Below, one piece after another: positions 12,640 through 24,839 of a DNA stretch of 64,000 bases. Numbering within the stretch: the first letter of the stretch is position 1; every line of letters begins with the position of its first letter. Source of the DNA: Siphonodentalium dalli (lineage: Eukaryota; Mollusca; Scaphopoda; Gadilida; Siphonodentaliidae); contig CP136064.1 of the NCBI GenBank assembly GCA_032622095.1, forward strand, positions 196,323,948 to 196,387,947, written 5' to 3'. Under the pieces are notes generated by a model. That model did not search any database. It was not told the origin of the DNA and saw nothing but the letters and a program-made list of their open reading frames with translations. Made by a program: the position numbers and the translations under genes.

Positions 12640-14230
12640 GTTCTATAGAAATTCACGGGGGACCATCTAGATTATGCCAAAGGGGTCTACTAGGAGTAGC
12701 TTTTTACGAGAAAGATAATGTTCGGGGTTAGAATTTTCTAAAGTGACGCCGTTGTTGTCAGGGGCCGAAAAGGGGGAGGGGCAGAAAAAAAAATTGTCGC
12801 CGATTGCCACCAAACTTATATATAATCATCCCCATACTATGATGAATCTAATGGCGTGGTTTAAATATGGCAAAAGTCACGCCGTTCGCGTCAGGGGTGC
12901 CCGGAAGGGGAGGGGCAGATTTTTTTTCTGTCGCCGATTGCCACGAAACTTACATATAATCATCCCCATGATATGAAGAATCCAACGGTGTGGTTTAAAT
13001 ATGTCAAAAGTGGCGTCGTTTGAGTCAGGGATGAACAGAAGGGGAGAGGGGCACCAAAATTGATAAAACTAATTTTAGCGCCCATTTCCACCAAATTGAT
13101 ATATATTCTTCTTCATGATACAAGGAATCTAATTGTGCGATTTAACAACGCCAAATTGTTGTTTTTGGATGAGAGATTGGGAGGGGTGGGCATCAAATTT
13201 GATAATAAGTCGCCGATTGCCACCACACTTATACAAAATCATCCCAAATGGTATGAGGAGTCTAATGGTGTGGCTTTTATCTGTCAAATGTGGCCTCATT
13301 CGAGTCAGGGTTGCATTGAAAGGGACAGGGGCACCAAAATTGATGCACAATTTGTTTAGCCCCAATTTCCACCAAATTGATACACGTTCTTATCCATGAT
13401 ACGAGGAATCTAATCGTGATTTAAAGACGCCATAGTGGTGCTGTTTGGGTGAGAGATGGAGAGGAGTGATATCAGGAGTGTATTCGTGTGGTTTAAGGAT
13501 GTCACAAGTGGGGCCATTCGAGTGAATGGTGTATAGAGATGAGAGGGACACAAAAAATTATATCTATATGTTTAGTGACGATTTCCACCAGATTGATACA
13601 TATTCTTCTCCGTGATACGAGGAGTCTTATCGTGTGGTCTAGATACACCAAATTGGTGCCCTATGGGTGAGAGATATGGGGACCTTAAATTTTATACGAA
13701 TATGTATACTCGACAATTTTCACCAATTTCATATATATGCATCTCTAATCTCTAATGAGTCTTAGTGTGTGCAGCTTGAGTCCGAAGTAGGGACGGGAGG
13801 GTCACCAAAACTGATACAAAATATTTTTAGTAACAATTATCATCAAATTCAGACACGTTCTTCTCAAATGATACAAGAAATAAAATCGTGCTCTCTGTCT
13901 GTCTTTTGTCTGTCTGTGTGCGTTCTATATATAACTTCCCGCGGTACAATCGAGATGGCACCAAGGCGTTCTAAGAGGGGTAACTTTTTACAAGGAAGAT
14001 AATGGTGCGGGTTAAACAAATTTAAAATGACGCTGTTGGTGGAAGGGGAAATTAAAAAAATATGGTGAAATAGTTTTGTCGCTGATTTCCACCAAACGAA
14101 TACATAATCACCTTCGCAATATGGCGTTGTTCGTGTCAGTGTTGCATCAACAGTTGATTTATATACCAAATTCCACCAAATTCATACACGCTTTTCTCTA
14201 ATGATATACCATGAATTAAATCACATTTGG
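12640..14230 (+). repeat. ~140-bp degenerate satellite, about ten units
   Basis: The word CCGATTGCCACCA / CCAATTTCCACCA recurs near 12799, 12933, 13080, 13212, 13359, 13576, 13711, 13835, 14080 and 14165. Each is followed by an AATTGATACA-like stretch, a CATGATA(T/C)GA(G)GAATCTAAT stretch and an AGGGG-rich stretch. Spacing is 124-147 bases with one longer gap. Frames reported by composition are repeat-derived. Confidence 0.75.
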
Positions 14231-15284
14231 TCTCGTTTGCGTCATGGATGGCGAGCGGATATGCACTATCATTGATACGATTGCTATTCGCCGATATCCA
14301 CATATAAGTTATATACAGTCACCAGACCATCTCCATATCATTTTAAGTAGTTGGGCGTTCACATTTCATAATCCCGACATATGGTGACCCAAATAAGTCA
14401 TTTGAACAATGATATCTTCTTAACAGTCGTATTTATATGGGAATGGCAATCAAGGCATTCACACAATGAGCTAGCAAAAAGAGATAACTAGAAGAAGCAT
14501 TAAACGTATATTTATCATTCTATTAAAGAGATACATATATTCGTGCAAACTGAGAGACCTCGAACCGTCAGAGGATTGCATATATATAATAAAAAAATTT
14601 AGTCTGTTCCATTCAATACAGTTTCCACAAAAAGTTACAATTTGTCAAGAGATATGGAAGGCCTGTTCAAAAATAGTGGTCACAATGTGCAGTCAAATAT
14701 AGTTTCTTCTGATATACAAGAAAATGCAGTTAGTCGCACAAGACTTTTCAGGATCCTACCAATACTGACATCTGACAAGGGTTTTAGAACAGACTCATCG
14801 ACTGACATAAACAACTCAAAATATCGCTCTGTGCCTGGCAGCAACATTTCGTTTAAACTAAGAATGTTTAGCCAATATATAGCACCATGAACAGAGGAGC
14901 ACCTGGAAATTTCTCTGAAACATCTGTATCTTCATGGATATATGATAGCCAGGTGTCCTCGAGATCTTAGTCAAACCCACTAGATTGATTGATACATCGC
15001 AATATGTAAAACCCAATTATCATCTTTTATCGAACTAATGTGTTTATGATGTTCATGTATCATATTATAACGTCTAATGTATACGCAGTTGTAAATAAAT
15101 AAATAATTCATTAATGGTGGAACGGATTAATCGCGATAAACAGAATGACAATTGACAAGGTGAGCCACTACTTATATCCCATGACTGTAATAATCATGTT
15201 TTGAATATACAATTTATGAGAAAACGTATAACACTTTAAGCAAGAGCATTCTCTATTCCCAACAAATATCCACAGCATACATTA
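14231..15284. other. Unassigned; one open frame of unknown origin
   Basis: A + strand frame at about 14642-14890 encodes some 82 residues rich in Ser, Asn and Asp. It has no ATG at its start (an internal Met lies four codons later) and no splice sites I would trust. I recognise no domain. The stretch lies between the ~140-bp satellite and a Helentron-like end, so it may be cargo of such an element. Confidence 0.3.
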
Positions 15285-15314
15285 ACCTGGGCAACGCCGG
15301 GTAACCCTGCTAGT
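15285..15314 (+). mobile_element. Helitron/Helentron-like 3' terminus
   Basis: ACCTGGGCAACGCCGGGT forms a short GC-rich stem and is followed after about eight bases by CTAG and then T. Helitron-class 3' ends carry a hairpin just before a terminal CTRR. The 5' end cannot be placed; the TGTC tract and satellite upstream could belong to the same element. No Rep/helicase coding sequence is seen. Confidence 0.5.
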
Positions 15315-15344
15315 ATTAAATATAAGCAACAACTTTTCAACTTT

Positions 15345-15840
15345 CACTTTGAAAAAAAAATTCTGGCACGTATGCCGGGGTGGGTCAAAGCCACCAACAA
15401 GCAATTTTTTCCCCAACTATAACAAAAATTCCTGCTTGTTTTTTAGTGTTTTGGCAATGAGTTGGGCTTCAAAACCACTTTGAATGAGAGAAATAATGTA
15501 ATTCTAACTGGTAAACTAACTGCAGGCAGTTATCGTGTTGTATTTTGTTGCTGGCAGCCATGTTTTTTTTGGCCAAATGACCTCAAAATGACTCTTTCCT
15601 ATTTACATGTCCATGTTAACATCCATGATAAATAGTATGCACAGAAATTCATATACAGCTGTTTACAGTGAATTTCCCCCCGCAAATCTCTGTTTTAGTG
15701 TTAAAAGGGGGGTGGGTGTAAAAAAATGGTCGGAAAAAACTGCCGAAAACGGAAAAAAATTTGGCGGTGGGGTGGGTGGGTACAAAAAATGATCGAAAGG
15801 GGAAAAATGCCATACGTGCCTGAATTTTTTTTCCGACCCC
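15345..15840. mobile_element. ~0.5-kb element with short terminal inverted repeats
   Basis: Left end AAAATTCTGGCACGTATGCC (near 15357) faces an inverted GGCATACGTGCCTGAATTTT-like right end near 15808-15828. Several G-rich GGGGTGGGTGGG tracts lie inside, and a poly-C run at about 15838-15850 follows. No protein recognised. Confidence 0.5.
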
Positions 15841-15899
15841 CCCCCCCCCCTGCACGACGTGGATTAGTTTGTTAGAACACATATAATATCAGTCTTATG

Positions 15900-16640
15900 C
15901 ATTAATCCGATGCCGGGTAGTTGCCTAGCAACCGTTGATAAGAAGAGCCTGTCGCAAATGTCGTCACAGGTGAAAATGAGCAGTAGCGCATAAGGAACTT
16001 ATGTGCCAAGTTTCATGCTTTTATCCCCCGTTTCACGGTTGGTGTGTTTTCTACAACAAGCACTTGGACTAGCGGAAGAGCAAAATGTGACGAGGGCCAG
16101 TTTAGGGGGTAGGGTTATGTTTTTACAAGTATTGACCACTTATCATGGGTATAGTTGCTAATCCCGCGTATTATATTGCAGGAGTGATGTCTGTGCAGTT
16201 TTTAAAACAAATCGCTTACGCCTACCCATATGAATAGCGCGAGAAATTTGACATCGAATGGGACAGTTTGTCTGAAAAAATCGTAATTTTTTGGGGTCAT
16301 TATGTTATTTTATATTCATATCTGGAAAATTCATTCAAATCCCCCAGTTTAATTTGTATTTCTGGTTCGAGAATTGTGTATTGAACAATATTGAGCACAT
16401 TTTGGTATATGTTTCCGCTGAAAAATTGTTATATCACCCCATTATTCCTATGATTGTGAAAAATATAAAAGTTTTTTTTTATGGAAAAAATTGGTTAACT
16501 CCGAAAGCTCAACTCCGATTTTAGGGGACTTTTCGTGGCGCATCCCCGATGTTATGGCCTAAATAATATTAAAAAATCAGCTTTCCCGGATTTATTTCCT
16601 TACTTTTCCCCATTCACGCCTAATGTGCCTGGACTACGGG
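15900..16640 (-). repeat. Right arm of the long inverted repeat pair
   Basis: Inverted homologue of 8621-9390; see that entry for the shared words. Together the arms enclose about 6.5 kb of tandem repeats and smaller elements. Confidence 0.65.
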
Positions 16641-17164
16641 TTTGGGTGCGAAATTGGGAAAATCGACTCGACTACACACCAACCTGTATTTTGAGGTAGT
16701 TGATAGGACATATACTATAATATATCATTATTAATGTATTTATACACTAATGAGTCTATAAATGTGTTATCATTCAATTCCTGTCATATTATAACTTTAT
16801 CAAGATTCAAACGGCTATACATATATATTATCATCAGGAAATAGACAGAAAGTGCTGGTAAGTGATGAAAATTCTAATATTCTTCCAACAAATTTTGATT
16901 TCGTGTTTCTAGGGGGTGCATTGGTGTCGAAAAATGTTCGGAATAAAAATTTTAAAACGGAAAAATGGCCAAGGTAAAACAAAAACATACATTTGCTATC
17001 AGTGTATCAGCGTACTATCTATCACTTGCCCTTTTAAATATTATTATTAACAGGGAGTGATCTGGGCGTAGCTGTCGTGCAAATGTTGGCGCCTCAGATG
17101 AGATAAATGTAGACTGACACGTGCGTTATTCTCATCGACCATATACGTCTGACATATGTAGCTT
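16641..17164. other. No recognised feature
   Basis: AT-rich sequence without a convincing coding frame or repeat. Confidence 0.4.
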
Positions 17165-17700
17165 GTGTCCTAATTACAACATGATTCTTTTGTCAGGGTA
17201 TTGTTGCGTTTACAATAAACCTCATATGCCGTTAACACCGAGGCAAGGAACCACCAAGGTAACCACCGAAAACATGCCTGAGACACGGTATATTGTGTAG
17301 ATTTATCCCTATTCCTTGAGCTCATCTCCTGATTATACAGACAAATTCTTATTTGACTAAGCCACTGTACGAGATCATATATGATACCCGAGAATTCAAA
17401 TATCAAATATCTTGTTACAGAAACATATCGTTTTTCTCGTAATGGGATCCACTATATACATCTGACACGTGAACAAGAACAACTACGATTACCAACGAAC
17501 ACATACGTGAGACATGGCATATTGTATCAGTCGTATGAACGATTGCATGCGTGGATGAGATCTCATATGATCTACAAGGTTTCCGGACTAATTAAACGCC
17601 TTCCGACACACGTGACACTAGTATATATGGTCGATCGCCGGTGTATATTCTCTTGTGTGTTGCCAGGTTTTACAAGAAAACTAAGATGCATGCATCAGGT
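17165..17700 (-). pseudogene. Decayed C2H2 zinc-finger array
   Basis: Reading the minus strand with frameshifts and stops, pieces of Kruppel-type fingers can be made out. Around 17590-17660 a TGDRPY-like linker is followed by CHVCRKAF, a stop, then SGNL, and near 17560 a degraded HMR. Further on (17250-17290) another PCLRHVFGG-like start appears. No frame is intact over even two fingers. C2H2 arrays bind DNA; this one cannot encode a functional protein. It shares the TGDR linker word with the remnant at 20930-21200. Confidence 0.55.
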
Positions 17701-17759
17701 CGGCCGTGAACTATCTACCATAGAATTGTTGTAGCTATCGATTATACATTTTGGAACAC

Positions 17760-17815
17760 CTGTCTGTATGTATGTGTGTATGCATGAATGCATGTGTGTA
17801 TGTGTTATAGACTCT
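17760..17815 (+). repeat. Short TGTATG/CATG-rich tract
   Basis: Low-complexity sequence made of TGTATG and GCATG words. Confidence 0.5.
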
Positions 17816-17939
17816 AACACTGCTCGACTGATCCGACTCGGATTTGGTATTTAACGTGTCAACTTGACCTCGCTCATAGGCATGTTTCTGGACCTTGACC
17901 GATCCGACTAAAAAATTGTGTGTAGGACTACTTCGATCC

Positions 17940-18400
17940 CGGGAGCAATATGGACGGGTCCAATTTCACGTGGGACCATGTTCTCGAACGTGCTGATGTA
18001 GGCATGTTTCTGGACTATTTGGACGGGTCAAATCTTGATCCCGACCTGACTTTGACACTCAAAAAGATCAATTCAAGGTCAAATCTGGTAAAACGAAGTA
18101 TTTCAACGAAATATAATACCTACTGTTACTTTTGTCCCATGAGTGTTTCGGGTGGGTCAAATTATGACCCTGACCTGCTCTTGACATTCAAAATTGTCAA
18201 TTCAAGGTCAAATCGGGTAAAGCCGGGCGGATTTCGACGGGTATTTTTGTCGTGACTTTTGTCCGGGGAGTGTTTTGGACGGGTCAAATCGTGACCCGAC
18301 ATGACGTTCACCTTTAAAATGGTCAATTCAAGGTTAAATCGCGCAATTCTCCGAAAATCAGAGGGGAACATCCCGGACGAAGTAGGGTCCACCAGCTACT
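17940..18400 (+). repeat. ~128-bp tandem repeat, three to four units
   Basis: GACGGGTCAAAT-type words fall at 18023, 18151 and 18280 (with an earlier relative near 17953). Each is followed by a GACCC..ACCTG word and then TCAATTCAAGGTCAAAT. Frames on both strands are a consequence of the repeat. Confidence 0.8.
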
Positions 18401-18554
18401 ATTATATATTTCTAGATTTAGTTACAAACTAAATACCTGTATATTGTACAAAGAAATGTTTGACAAATATATCTGTATCAATATTACCATACGGGTCATT
18501 AAAATAGATACGACGAAACAAATTTTGAAGGGTGCATGGTATCAGGTAAATTTT

Positions 18555-19935
18555 TATATTTCAAATGATGACAGGAATGCGGAAAGTTGAAGTACCTACG
18601 TAATACTGACTATCCGAATGAAGAGATATACATGTATATAAAAACCAAAATAGAAGATGACTGCTGGCGACAATGTTTTCCAAAAAAATTCAAAGCATTC
18701 GATAGCTCCCATCTAGTTGTCAGCCCGAAGATCAATATAAAGTGTGGTGACTATCAGATGAGGGATATGACTGTACAGTTGCTAAACAATTCAGTCACGC
18801 AAAAGAGGATCAAACAGTAAGATACCAAATTGCTGCCTGTGGTAATGTTTTTTAACGAAATTCGGGAAAATTAGATTACTCTCACCCTGGTTATCCAGAA
18901 GATCATTGTGGAATCTGGTGACGATCGGACAAGGGTGTCGTCTGTAGGATCAACCAAATTATTTAGCCATAAAAATAGTAAAATTCCAGATCACCGCTGG
19001 CAGTGATGTCTTCACAAGGACAGCTTGAGAACAAAACATGGCTCACATCTAGCGGTGACCCAAACTATCCACGTGAGAAAAAGTTCTCCAATAAAAGCTG
19101 GCTGCAGGGTGCGCCAATTGATTCAAATTCGAAATTTAACAGGGTGTACTGCTTGTGGCCATGTTTTCCCCGCATATTTGATAGACTTATGGACAAAACC
19201 ACTGAATCCGTTGAATCAATATACATGTATACATGGATTAATTTATATGCATTGTTATACACAGTACTGGTATATAAAGGTACTGAAAATAACAATATTA
19301 CTAGTATACACAAAATAAACCATATATCATGGCTATCGGTTCTAATATCCGAATATGACAGCTGATAACTTGGTGTGAATTGAAGAGTGTTGGTGTCTCA
19401 AGCATATCTAACCCTCCACGTTAGAAACATGCCATTAAATGTCATAAGTATAATCTAGCTTGAGGACAGAAGTTATCCATAAAACCCCCTTAATTCAACC
19501 AGGTCCTCGCGCGATGTATGGTCGATCACATGATGATCTAGGGGGGATTAGAATTGTTGTATAAAAACAGCACTGCATGTAAATATAAAATAAAATAGTG
19601 CTACATCTTATTACAGATTATTGCCATATATAATCAGTGACTATACAGACAGTCTGACAAAATAAAGTTTCAGTGACACTCTATCCGAAGAGGGGAATAA
19701 TTCCATCTGTTACAGTCAATGGAGCAATTATGAATCTGGAAAGGTGAACTTTCTAACTAATACTAGATATCGACATGACGCGATAACATATAACGTAAAT
19801 GTAATATGGCCGCTGGCGACCATTTTTTCCTATAAAATAAAAAAAATATTTGATAGGTCTCATCTGATAGATCAATATCAAGATAAATATCAAGTTTAGT
19901 GATGATCGGATGAGTGAAGTGGACTGTGCTAAACG
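18555..19935 (+). repeat. Three fragments of the AAGATGGC-type repeat
   Basis: Fragments at about 18555-18830, 19005-19175 and 19735-19935 share a CTGCTGGCGACCATGTTTTCC-like stretch, GATAGCTCCCATCTAG and GAAGATCAATAT followed by GTGATGATCGGA, in that order. More copies lie at 22990-23250 and 52690-53560. The arrangement resembles 3' regions of interspersed repeats common in marine invertebrates. No intact protein is present. Confidence 0.6.
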
Positions 19936-19947
19936 GTTTAGTAATGC

Positions 19948-20252
19948 TTAAAAAGATTTTTACCTTAATATTTTTATGTTCACTTTATAAACTTCACTGA
20001 GTCATCTTTGTCATGTATTGAGTTTGATATCTTTTGTTAACAGTTTATAAATCATGTATGTCTCATGTTTGTTATTTTAATTTATGTGTTTATTATCATT
20101 AAATAAAGTTGCATTCCTTAAAAAGATTCTTACCTCAATGTTTTTATGTTCACTTTATAAACTCCACTGAGTCATCTTTGTCATGTATTGAATTTGATAT
20201 CTTTTGTTAACAGTTTATAAATTATGTATGTCTCGTGTTCGTTATTATATTA
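19948..20252 (+). repeat. 168-bp direct duplication with AATAAA
   Basis: The block running from TTAAAAAGATT through ATTTTTATGTTCACTTTATA to TTATGTATGTCTC occurs twice (about 19948-20085 and 20116-20250) at high identity. Between them lies TAAATAAAGTTGC, which looks like a polyadenylation signal, so this may be a duplicated 3' end of a retrotransposon or transcript. Confidence 0.75.
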
Positions 20253-20920
20253 TATACACTTTATAGTATGTTTCAGAACGAAAACAAAATGAATAAAATC
20301 AACAAATTTGTAAATTTAAAAACAATTCAAACGTTGTTGTATTCCATGTCCCAGCCCGGACATATACACCAAATTTCAATAATATTCATTGAGAAACAAC
20401 GGACCAAACGCCATATAACACCCCGTATGCATCTTTTATTCCGAGTTGGCCTTTTATTCCGAGTTGGCACTCGCCGATTGGGGCGAGTTAGCCATGAGGC
20501 GAGTACACCGATTCCGACACCTTTTCTATTTGCAGCAGGTTAAGTTTACGCGTAATTTAATTCACAAAGTTCCCCAATTGGTATCGTAAATAGAGCGACC
20601 TTATTTGACAGAGAATGCCTCTGTTATTGATTATAAAGTTGCTATACATTAAAAACGACAATTCACATGCTCGTTCAAGCGCAGTAGTCTATTTTCCCCA
20701 TGTTGAAGGACATCCACAAATACTAAATAACGCTAACTTACTGCCGAATGTTTTACACGACAACTGTTAACATATTTGGGCTGAATTCATCTGACGCGGT
20801 ATTATTCCTCAAAATAAACAACAAAACCATCGTTACTTGGAAATGTAGTTTGGGCTAACATTTACATAAATCCTCCATATCATTATTCCGACACACACGT
20901 CAGATGAAAAAGTCACATGA
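20253..20920. other. No gene; 18-bp tandem doublet
   Basis: CTTTTATTCCGAGTTGGC occurs twice back to back at 20433-20468, followed by a small inverted ACTCGCC/GGCGAGT pair. Nothing else recognised. Confidence 0.5.
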
Positions 20921-20929
20921 AGTAACCGG

Positions 20930-21200
20930 CCAAATTGGCCGAAATGATTCACTAAATGTCTTATGACACACGCAACACCGTATGAGCGATCGCCGGTGTT
21001 GGCCCTCTTATACATTGCCACTCTCCAAATATGACGGAATACCTTCCGACATACGTCACACTCGTATGCTCGAACATCGGTGTTGGTCGTCTTGTTCATT
21101 GTCAGACTCCAGATATGACTGGATTCCGACACACGTCACACTCGTCCTCTTGTGTTAGACCAGACTACAGATATGATTGAATTCCTTCAGACACGTCAAA
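20930..21200 (-). pseudogene. Decayed C2H2 zinc-finger array
   Basis: On the minus strand one open stretch reads YECDVCRKVFRHIWRVAMYK followed by RANTGDRSYG. This has the Cys-x2-Cys, the Phe and a TG-x-R-x-Y linker of a Kruppel-type finger, but the two zinc-binding His positions are changed (Met and Arg). In other frames a CCVCHKTF start follows, and VTCVG/TCLKEF pieces precede. At least three finger units are therefore represented, with frameshifts and stops between them. It is a pseudogene, perhaps of the same ancestral gene as 17165-17700. Confidence 0.6.
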
Positions 21201-21204
21201 TTTG

Positions 21205-22970
21205 TCCAAAATCAACTTTTTTTTCGTGCAAAAACTTTGCGCTGATTCCAATCCTGGTGATCATGTACTTATTTGCCACAATTCGTTGACAGTCAGGACT
21301 GGAGGCCAATCTATGTTAACACTGAGGCCTATGGGAAATAATTACTTCACTGTACATAACCTTGATGGTCTATGGCTCGATCTCCGTGATATGGTATCAT
21401 TGTAAATGTTTGCATTCAATTTCACTGACATCGAGAATGTATGTTCAAGTACTGACCGTGTCAATAACACAACTATGAAATATATGTTATCCGACAATAC
21501 CATTCTTCTATTCGACAGCACTCATGTCTACCTGTCGAATTCTTCACACCATGGCATATAATATTCTGGCCATTATGGCGCCCAATTTGAAACAACTTTC
21601 ATAATAGATGCCATATCGAAATGGGCAATGAAAAGGCCATTATGTTTTCGGCATTAGCTATGGAACAGTAACCTTTGGTCATAGACATCGCTCAAAAGAG
21701 CAATCACCCATACGATTGGGTGAAGGGAAATAACTCGTTGTACTGTTTTGATTCCGTTTGGCCATATAGCTATATATGTGCGAACATTGTGCTTCGTTAG
21801 TCAACAAATACAAGAACATTATCAGAAAAAGAAACAAATCAGGATTTGGTCGAGTTCGTATACGAACAGATAAATGAAATGACGTTATACCACATGGAAT
21901 TGTGTGCATTATGGTGACCAATGATCGGTACATACCAATACATAAATTATTGTAGCCACCACGGATTTCTAATAAACTCTTGCTGTGGACATTTCAAAGG
22001 ATAGGACACATTGTTGTGTGGTAGGGTCATCTGCCCTTTAGCGTGACACTGAAAGACGGAGCTACAGTACAATGCAGGATATATACTCTGGATCTGCTTT
22101 CCTGTTGACAAATGAATTGTTGCTGAATATTGGCCGCCCTTAGGTGCCTGTATAATGGCGGATCATGGGGTGAGTTTCAACTCTGTATATTACATCGAAA
22201 CACCCTCCTGGAACGACGTTGCATGAAAATAACTTCTGAATTGAAAAAAGCCATCATTCTACTTCACTTTACTATACGTTATTTCAGACACTATATATAG
22301 GTTATTACATGCTATTGGGGAATATAAATGTGTCATATATTTACAGGAACAGTCATCAAATTAAGTTATTATGTTATAGGGGAAACAATAGATGCTTCCA
22401 GCTTCTGAATAGCCTATAGATGTAAATTTCAAACTAGCTTTATGAATATCTAATATAATATAATTCGAGTTGTCAGCTAATCTTGTGAGAAAACTATGTT
22501 CATGTTCACATCTTACGGCGATGTGGATCACTCCACTGGGGTGTCCAGAATGGAGTAGCAAATAAATTAGTTACTTTTATAAATTTGATATCTAAATCAT
22601 TTGTAAATAAATACTAAGAATAATATGAAACAAAATGATATCAGCCTGGTTCTTTCCAGCAATTACTATTCCAATATATTAATACAACAAAAAACAGTGG
22701 AATGTTTGGTAGTAGCATGATCGGAAGCAAAATCATAAAAAATCAGTTCCCATGTGTATCTGCTTTCCATCTTTTTGCCAACATTGAACTATTGTCTGAG
22801 TGAATATATACACATATGCATTATTTATAGGGATTTCACATTAGGCATATAACATTCACCTCACAATTATAATGGTGAAGGTGCACATACAGTGTTAAAG
22901 TTTGTTGGCCAATGCGCCCCATGTGGTATCCTATTGGACTGGACAGTAAATCAGTGATTGTTTGATTGCT
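21205..22970. other. No recognised feature
   Basis: Only short frames on both strands with no domain, no paired splice sites and no clear repeat structure. Confidence 0.4.
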
Positions 22971-22974
22971 TTTG

Positions 22975-23260
22975 TGTGGTCTACCGTCCTATACACAATA
23001 ATGTTTTTCATAGAAATCGTTCAAATTCGATAGCTCCTATCCAGACGTGATCCTAAGCATGCCTGTAAAATTTCAAAACAATTCTCAAATGAATGCGATG
23101 TCGATGGATTTGACATTCAAGATGGCTGCTGGCGGCCATGCTTTTTGACAAATTTCGGAAACAATCTATGGCTACCAGCTAGAGGCCACCCCGACGATCC
23201 ATATGAAGTTTGGCGTCCAACGGATGAGGGATGTAGCCTGGGAATGATTGAATATAATAA
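22975..23260 (+). repeat. AAGATGGC-type repeat fragment
   Basis: Contains GATAGCTCCTATCCAGACGTGATC, AATTCTCAAATGAATGC, CAAGATGGCTGCTGGCGGCC (about 23118) and ATCCATATGAAGTTTGG. It matches the order seen in the larger array at 52690-53560. Confidence 0.65.
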
Positions 23261-23969
23261 TAGTATTTTGCTCTAAAACACGAACTTCTGAATGGAGCTA
23301 TTGGCCAACATTAATTGTTCCCAACACAGAATGACCACATATTTAGGGGGTAATTGATGTGGTCCAAACAAGGTGTACCCATAAAAATAAATATTTGAGT
23401 CCCCTGAACCTCAAACATCAAGGACGAAACAAGAATAGAAACTTGAATGGTGCAAAGGAAGTGAGTGGAAATCATCATATCTGCTCAGTAGGAACATGAC
23501 CAGTCATAGAGAAGATTGAGATACCAGTTTGAATATTTTAACCCAAAGGGATTGGATGCAAATTCGATTTCCCTTTATGGGAATTTGGTCAAGCTCAAGA
23601 GGGGGCATGCAGTAATGTTGGAAATCGATACCCCCGTACGAAAACCACGTCCATGTTCATCATCAAATTATTCAATGCAACTAAACAATGGAGAGGACGT
23701 AGCGCGACCTTCTAGGCTATTAACTAACTAAGGTCCAACTTCTGATTTTGTTTGTTTGCAGTTCTATATATAATGCTTAACTTAAAATTGCGTCCGCTTC
23801 CTTGTTCGACGTAATCGAAAAGTCTACAACAGAGCGAATTTACATTGCATGGGAAAACTAAGACAATGACCAGTTGATCCAAGTGTGTGCGGTCAATTGT
23901 GCTCTAAATAGACCATAAGGCATACAGGCATATGCTCTAATCCTGACTCAATTTCCTTACCTCTTCCAG
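23261..23969. other. Unassigned; possible upstream exon
   Basis: A + strand frame at about 23516-23731 ends in a basic, proline-containing stretch (DTPVRKPRPCSSS) similar in flavour to the exon at 23970. I cannot pair its possible donors with the phase needed at 23970, so I do not call it an exon. Confidence 0.25.
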
Positions 23970-24279
23970 GAACTGTGAGAGAAAACCTATACGAGAGCTA
24001 CCGCGCCCTCCGCCGATCAGAGTGAAGAAACCGTCGCCGATCGCGGCCACCAGAGATCATGAACGATACAACCACGAAACAAAACGATGGATATCGGTAA
24101 GACGATCGATTGCCTCACAAACTCAAACGGACAAAACGAAAGTCGATCGCGGCGATGTGTTGATGGCCCCATCTCCTTGGGTTCTGAAAAAGGATTTAAG
24201 AATTCGTGCGGACATGAAAGAAGCTATAAACACATCCGGCTCCCAGTCACAAAGAGGAACGCAGTATATGCCGTTGTAG
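23970..24279 (+). CDS. Candidate terminal coding exon, unknown protein
   Basis: A pyrimidine-rich acceptor (TTACCTCTTCCAG) ends at 23969. After one base completing a codon, an open frame of 102 codons runs to TAG at 24277-24279. The product is hydrophilic and basic: an early PRPPPIRVKKPSP stretch, a middle DHERYNHETKRW segment, SQTQTDKTK, then APSPWVLKKDLRIR and a Ser/Gln-rich tail. Codon use looks coding (CpG-containing Arg and Ser codons, no repeat signature), unlike the AT-rich surroundings. No transmembrane segment or known domain is recognised. Upstream exons are not identified; the incoming phase requires two bases from the previous exon. It could be the end of a cytoskeletal or ciliary protein, but that is only an impression. 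It could also be a chance open frame. Confidence 0.42.
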
Positions 24280-24689
24280 CCGCCATGTGTGAAGTTCAGC
24301 TATGATGCATGGACGAACAGTTGAAATGGGCAATTTATCGACGATAGAGATAAAAGAGATAAAGACTTTCCAATACTTGTTCGTCTTATATTAAATGCTT
24401 CCATCTAAAGCAATCGTATATGTAAATCGTCCCTACTTGGAATCCAATGCAAACATAGGCTACCGGCACAATGACTATACATGGACAATGCTCATATCAA
24501 ACTATATTCACACTCTTATCAGTTACCACTTGTTAAACTTCAATCTAGCTGAAAGGTCAAAGCTATCATAACTCAATAAAACATACCATAAAACAAACGA
24601 TGTCTTTTTTTCAAATTGGAGTGTGTGACTGGGTCGCAGTTATCTACGGCAGTGTTGGACCGCAACATTCACCACTTTTACTTACCATT

Positions 24690-24832
24690 TGTGATTAATC
24701 AACTTACTATCTTGATTAATCTACTTTATTATCTGGATTAGTTAACTTGGCTCTCTTGATTAATCAACTTATCTATCTTGAGTAATCAGGTTAGCTATCT
24801 TGATTAATCAACTTAGCTCTCTCGATTAGGCC
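24690..24832 (+). repeat. ~25-bp minisatellite
   Basis: Five to six units of CTTGATTAATCAACTTA followed by a CTATCTT-like end, with point variation (GAGTAATCAGG, GGATTAGTTAAC). Confidence 0.85.
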
Positions 24833-24839
24833 ATAATAA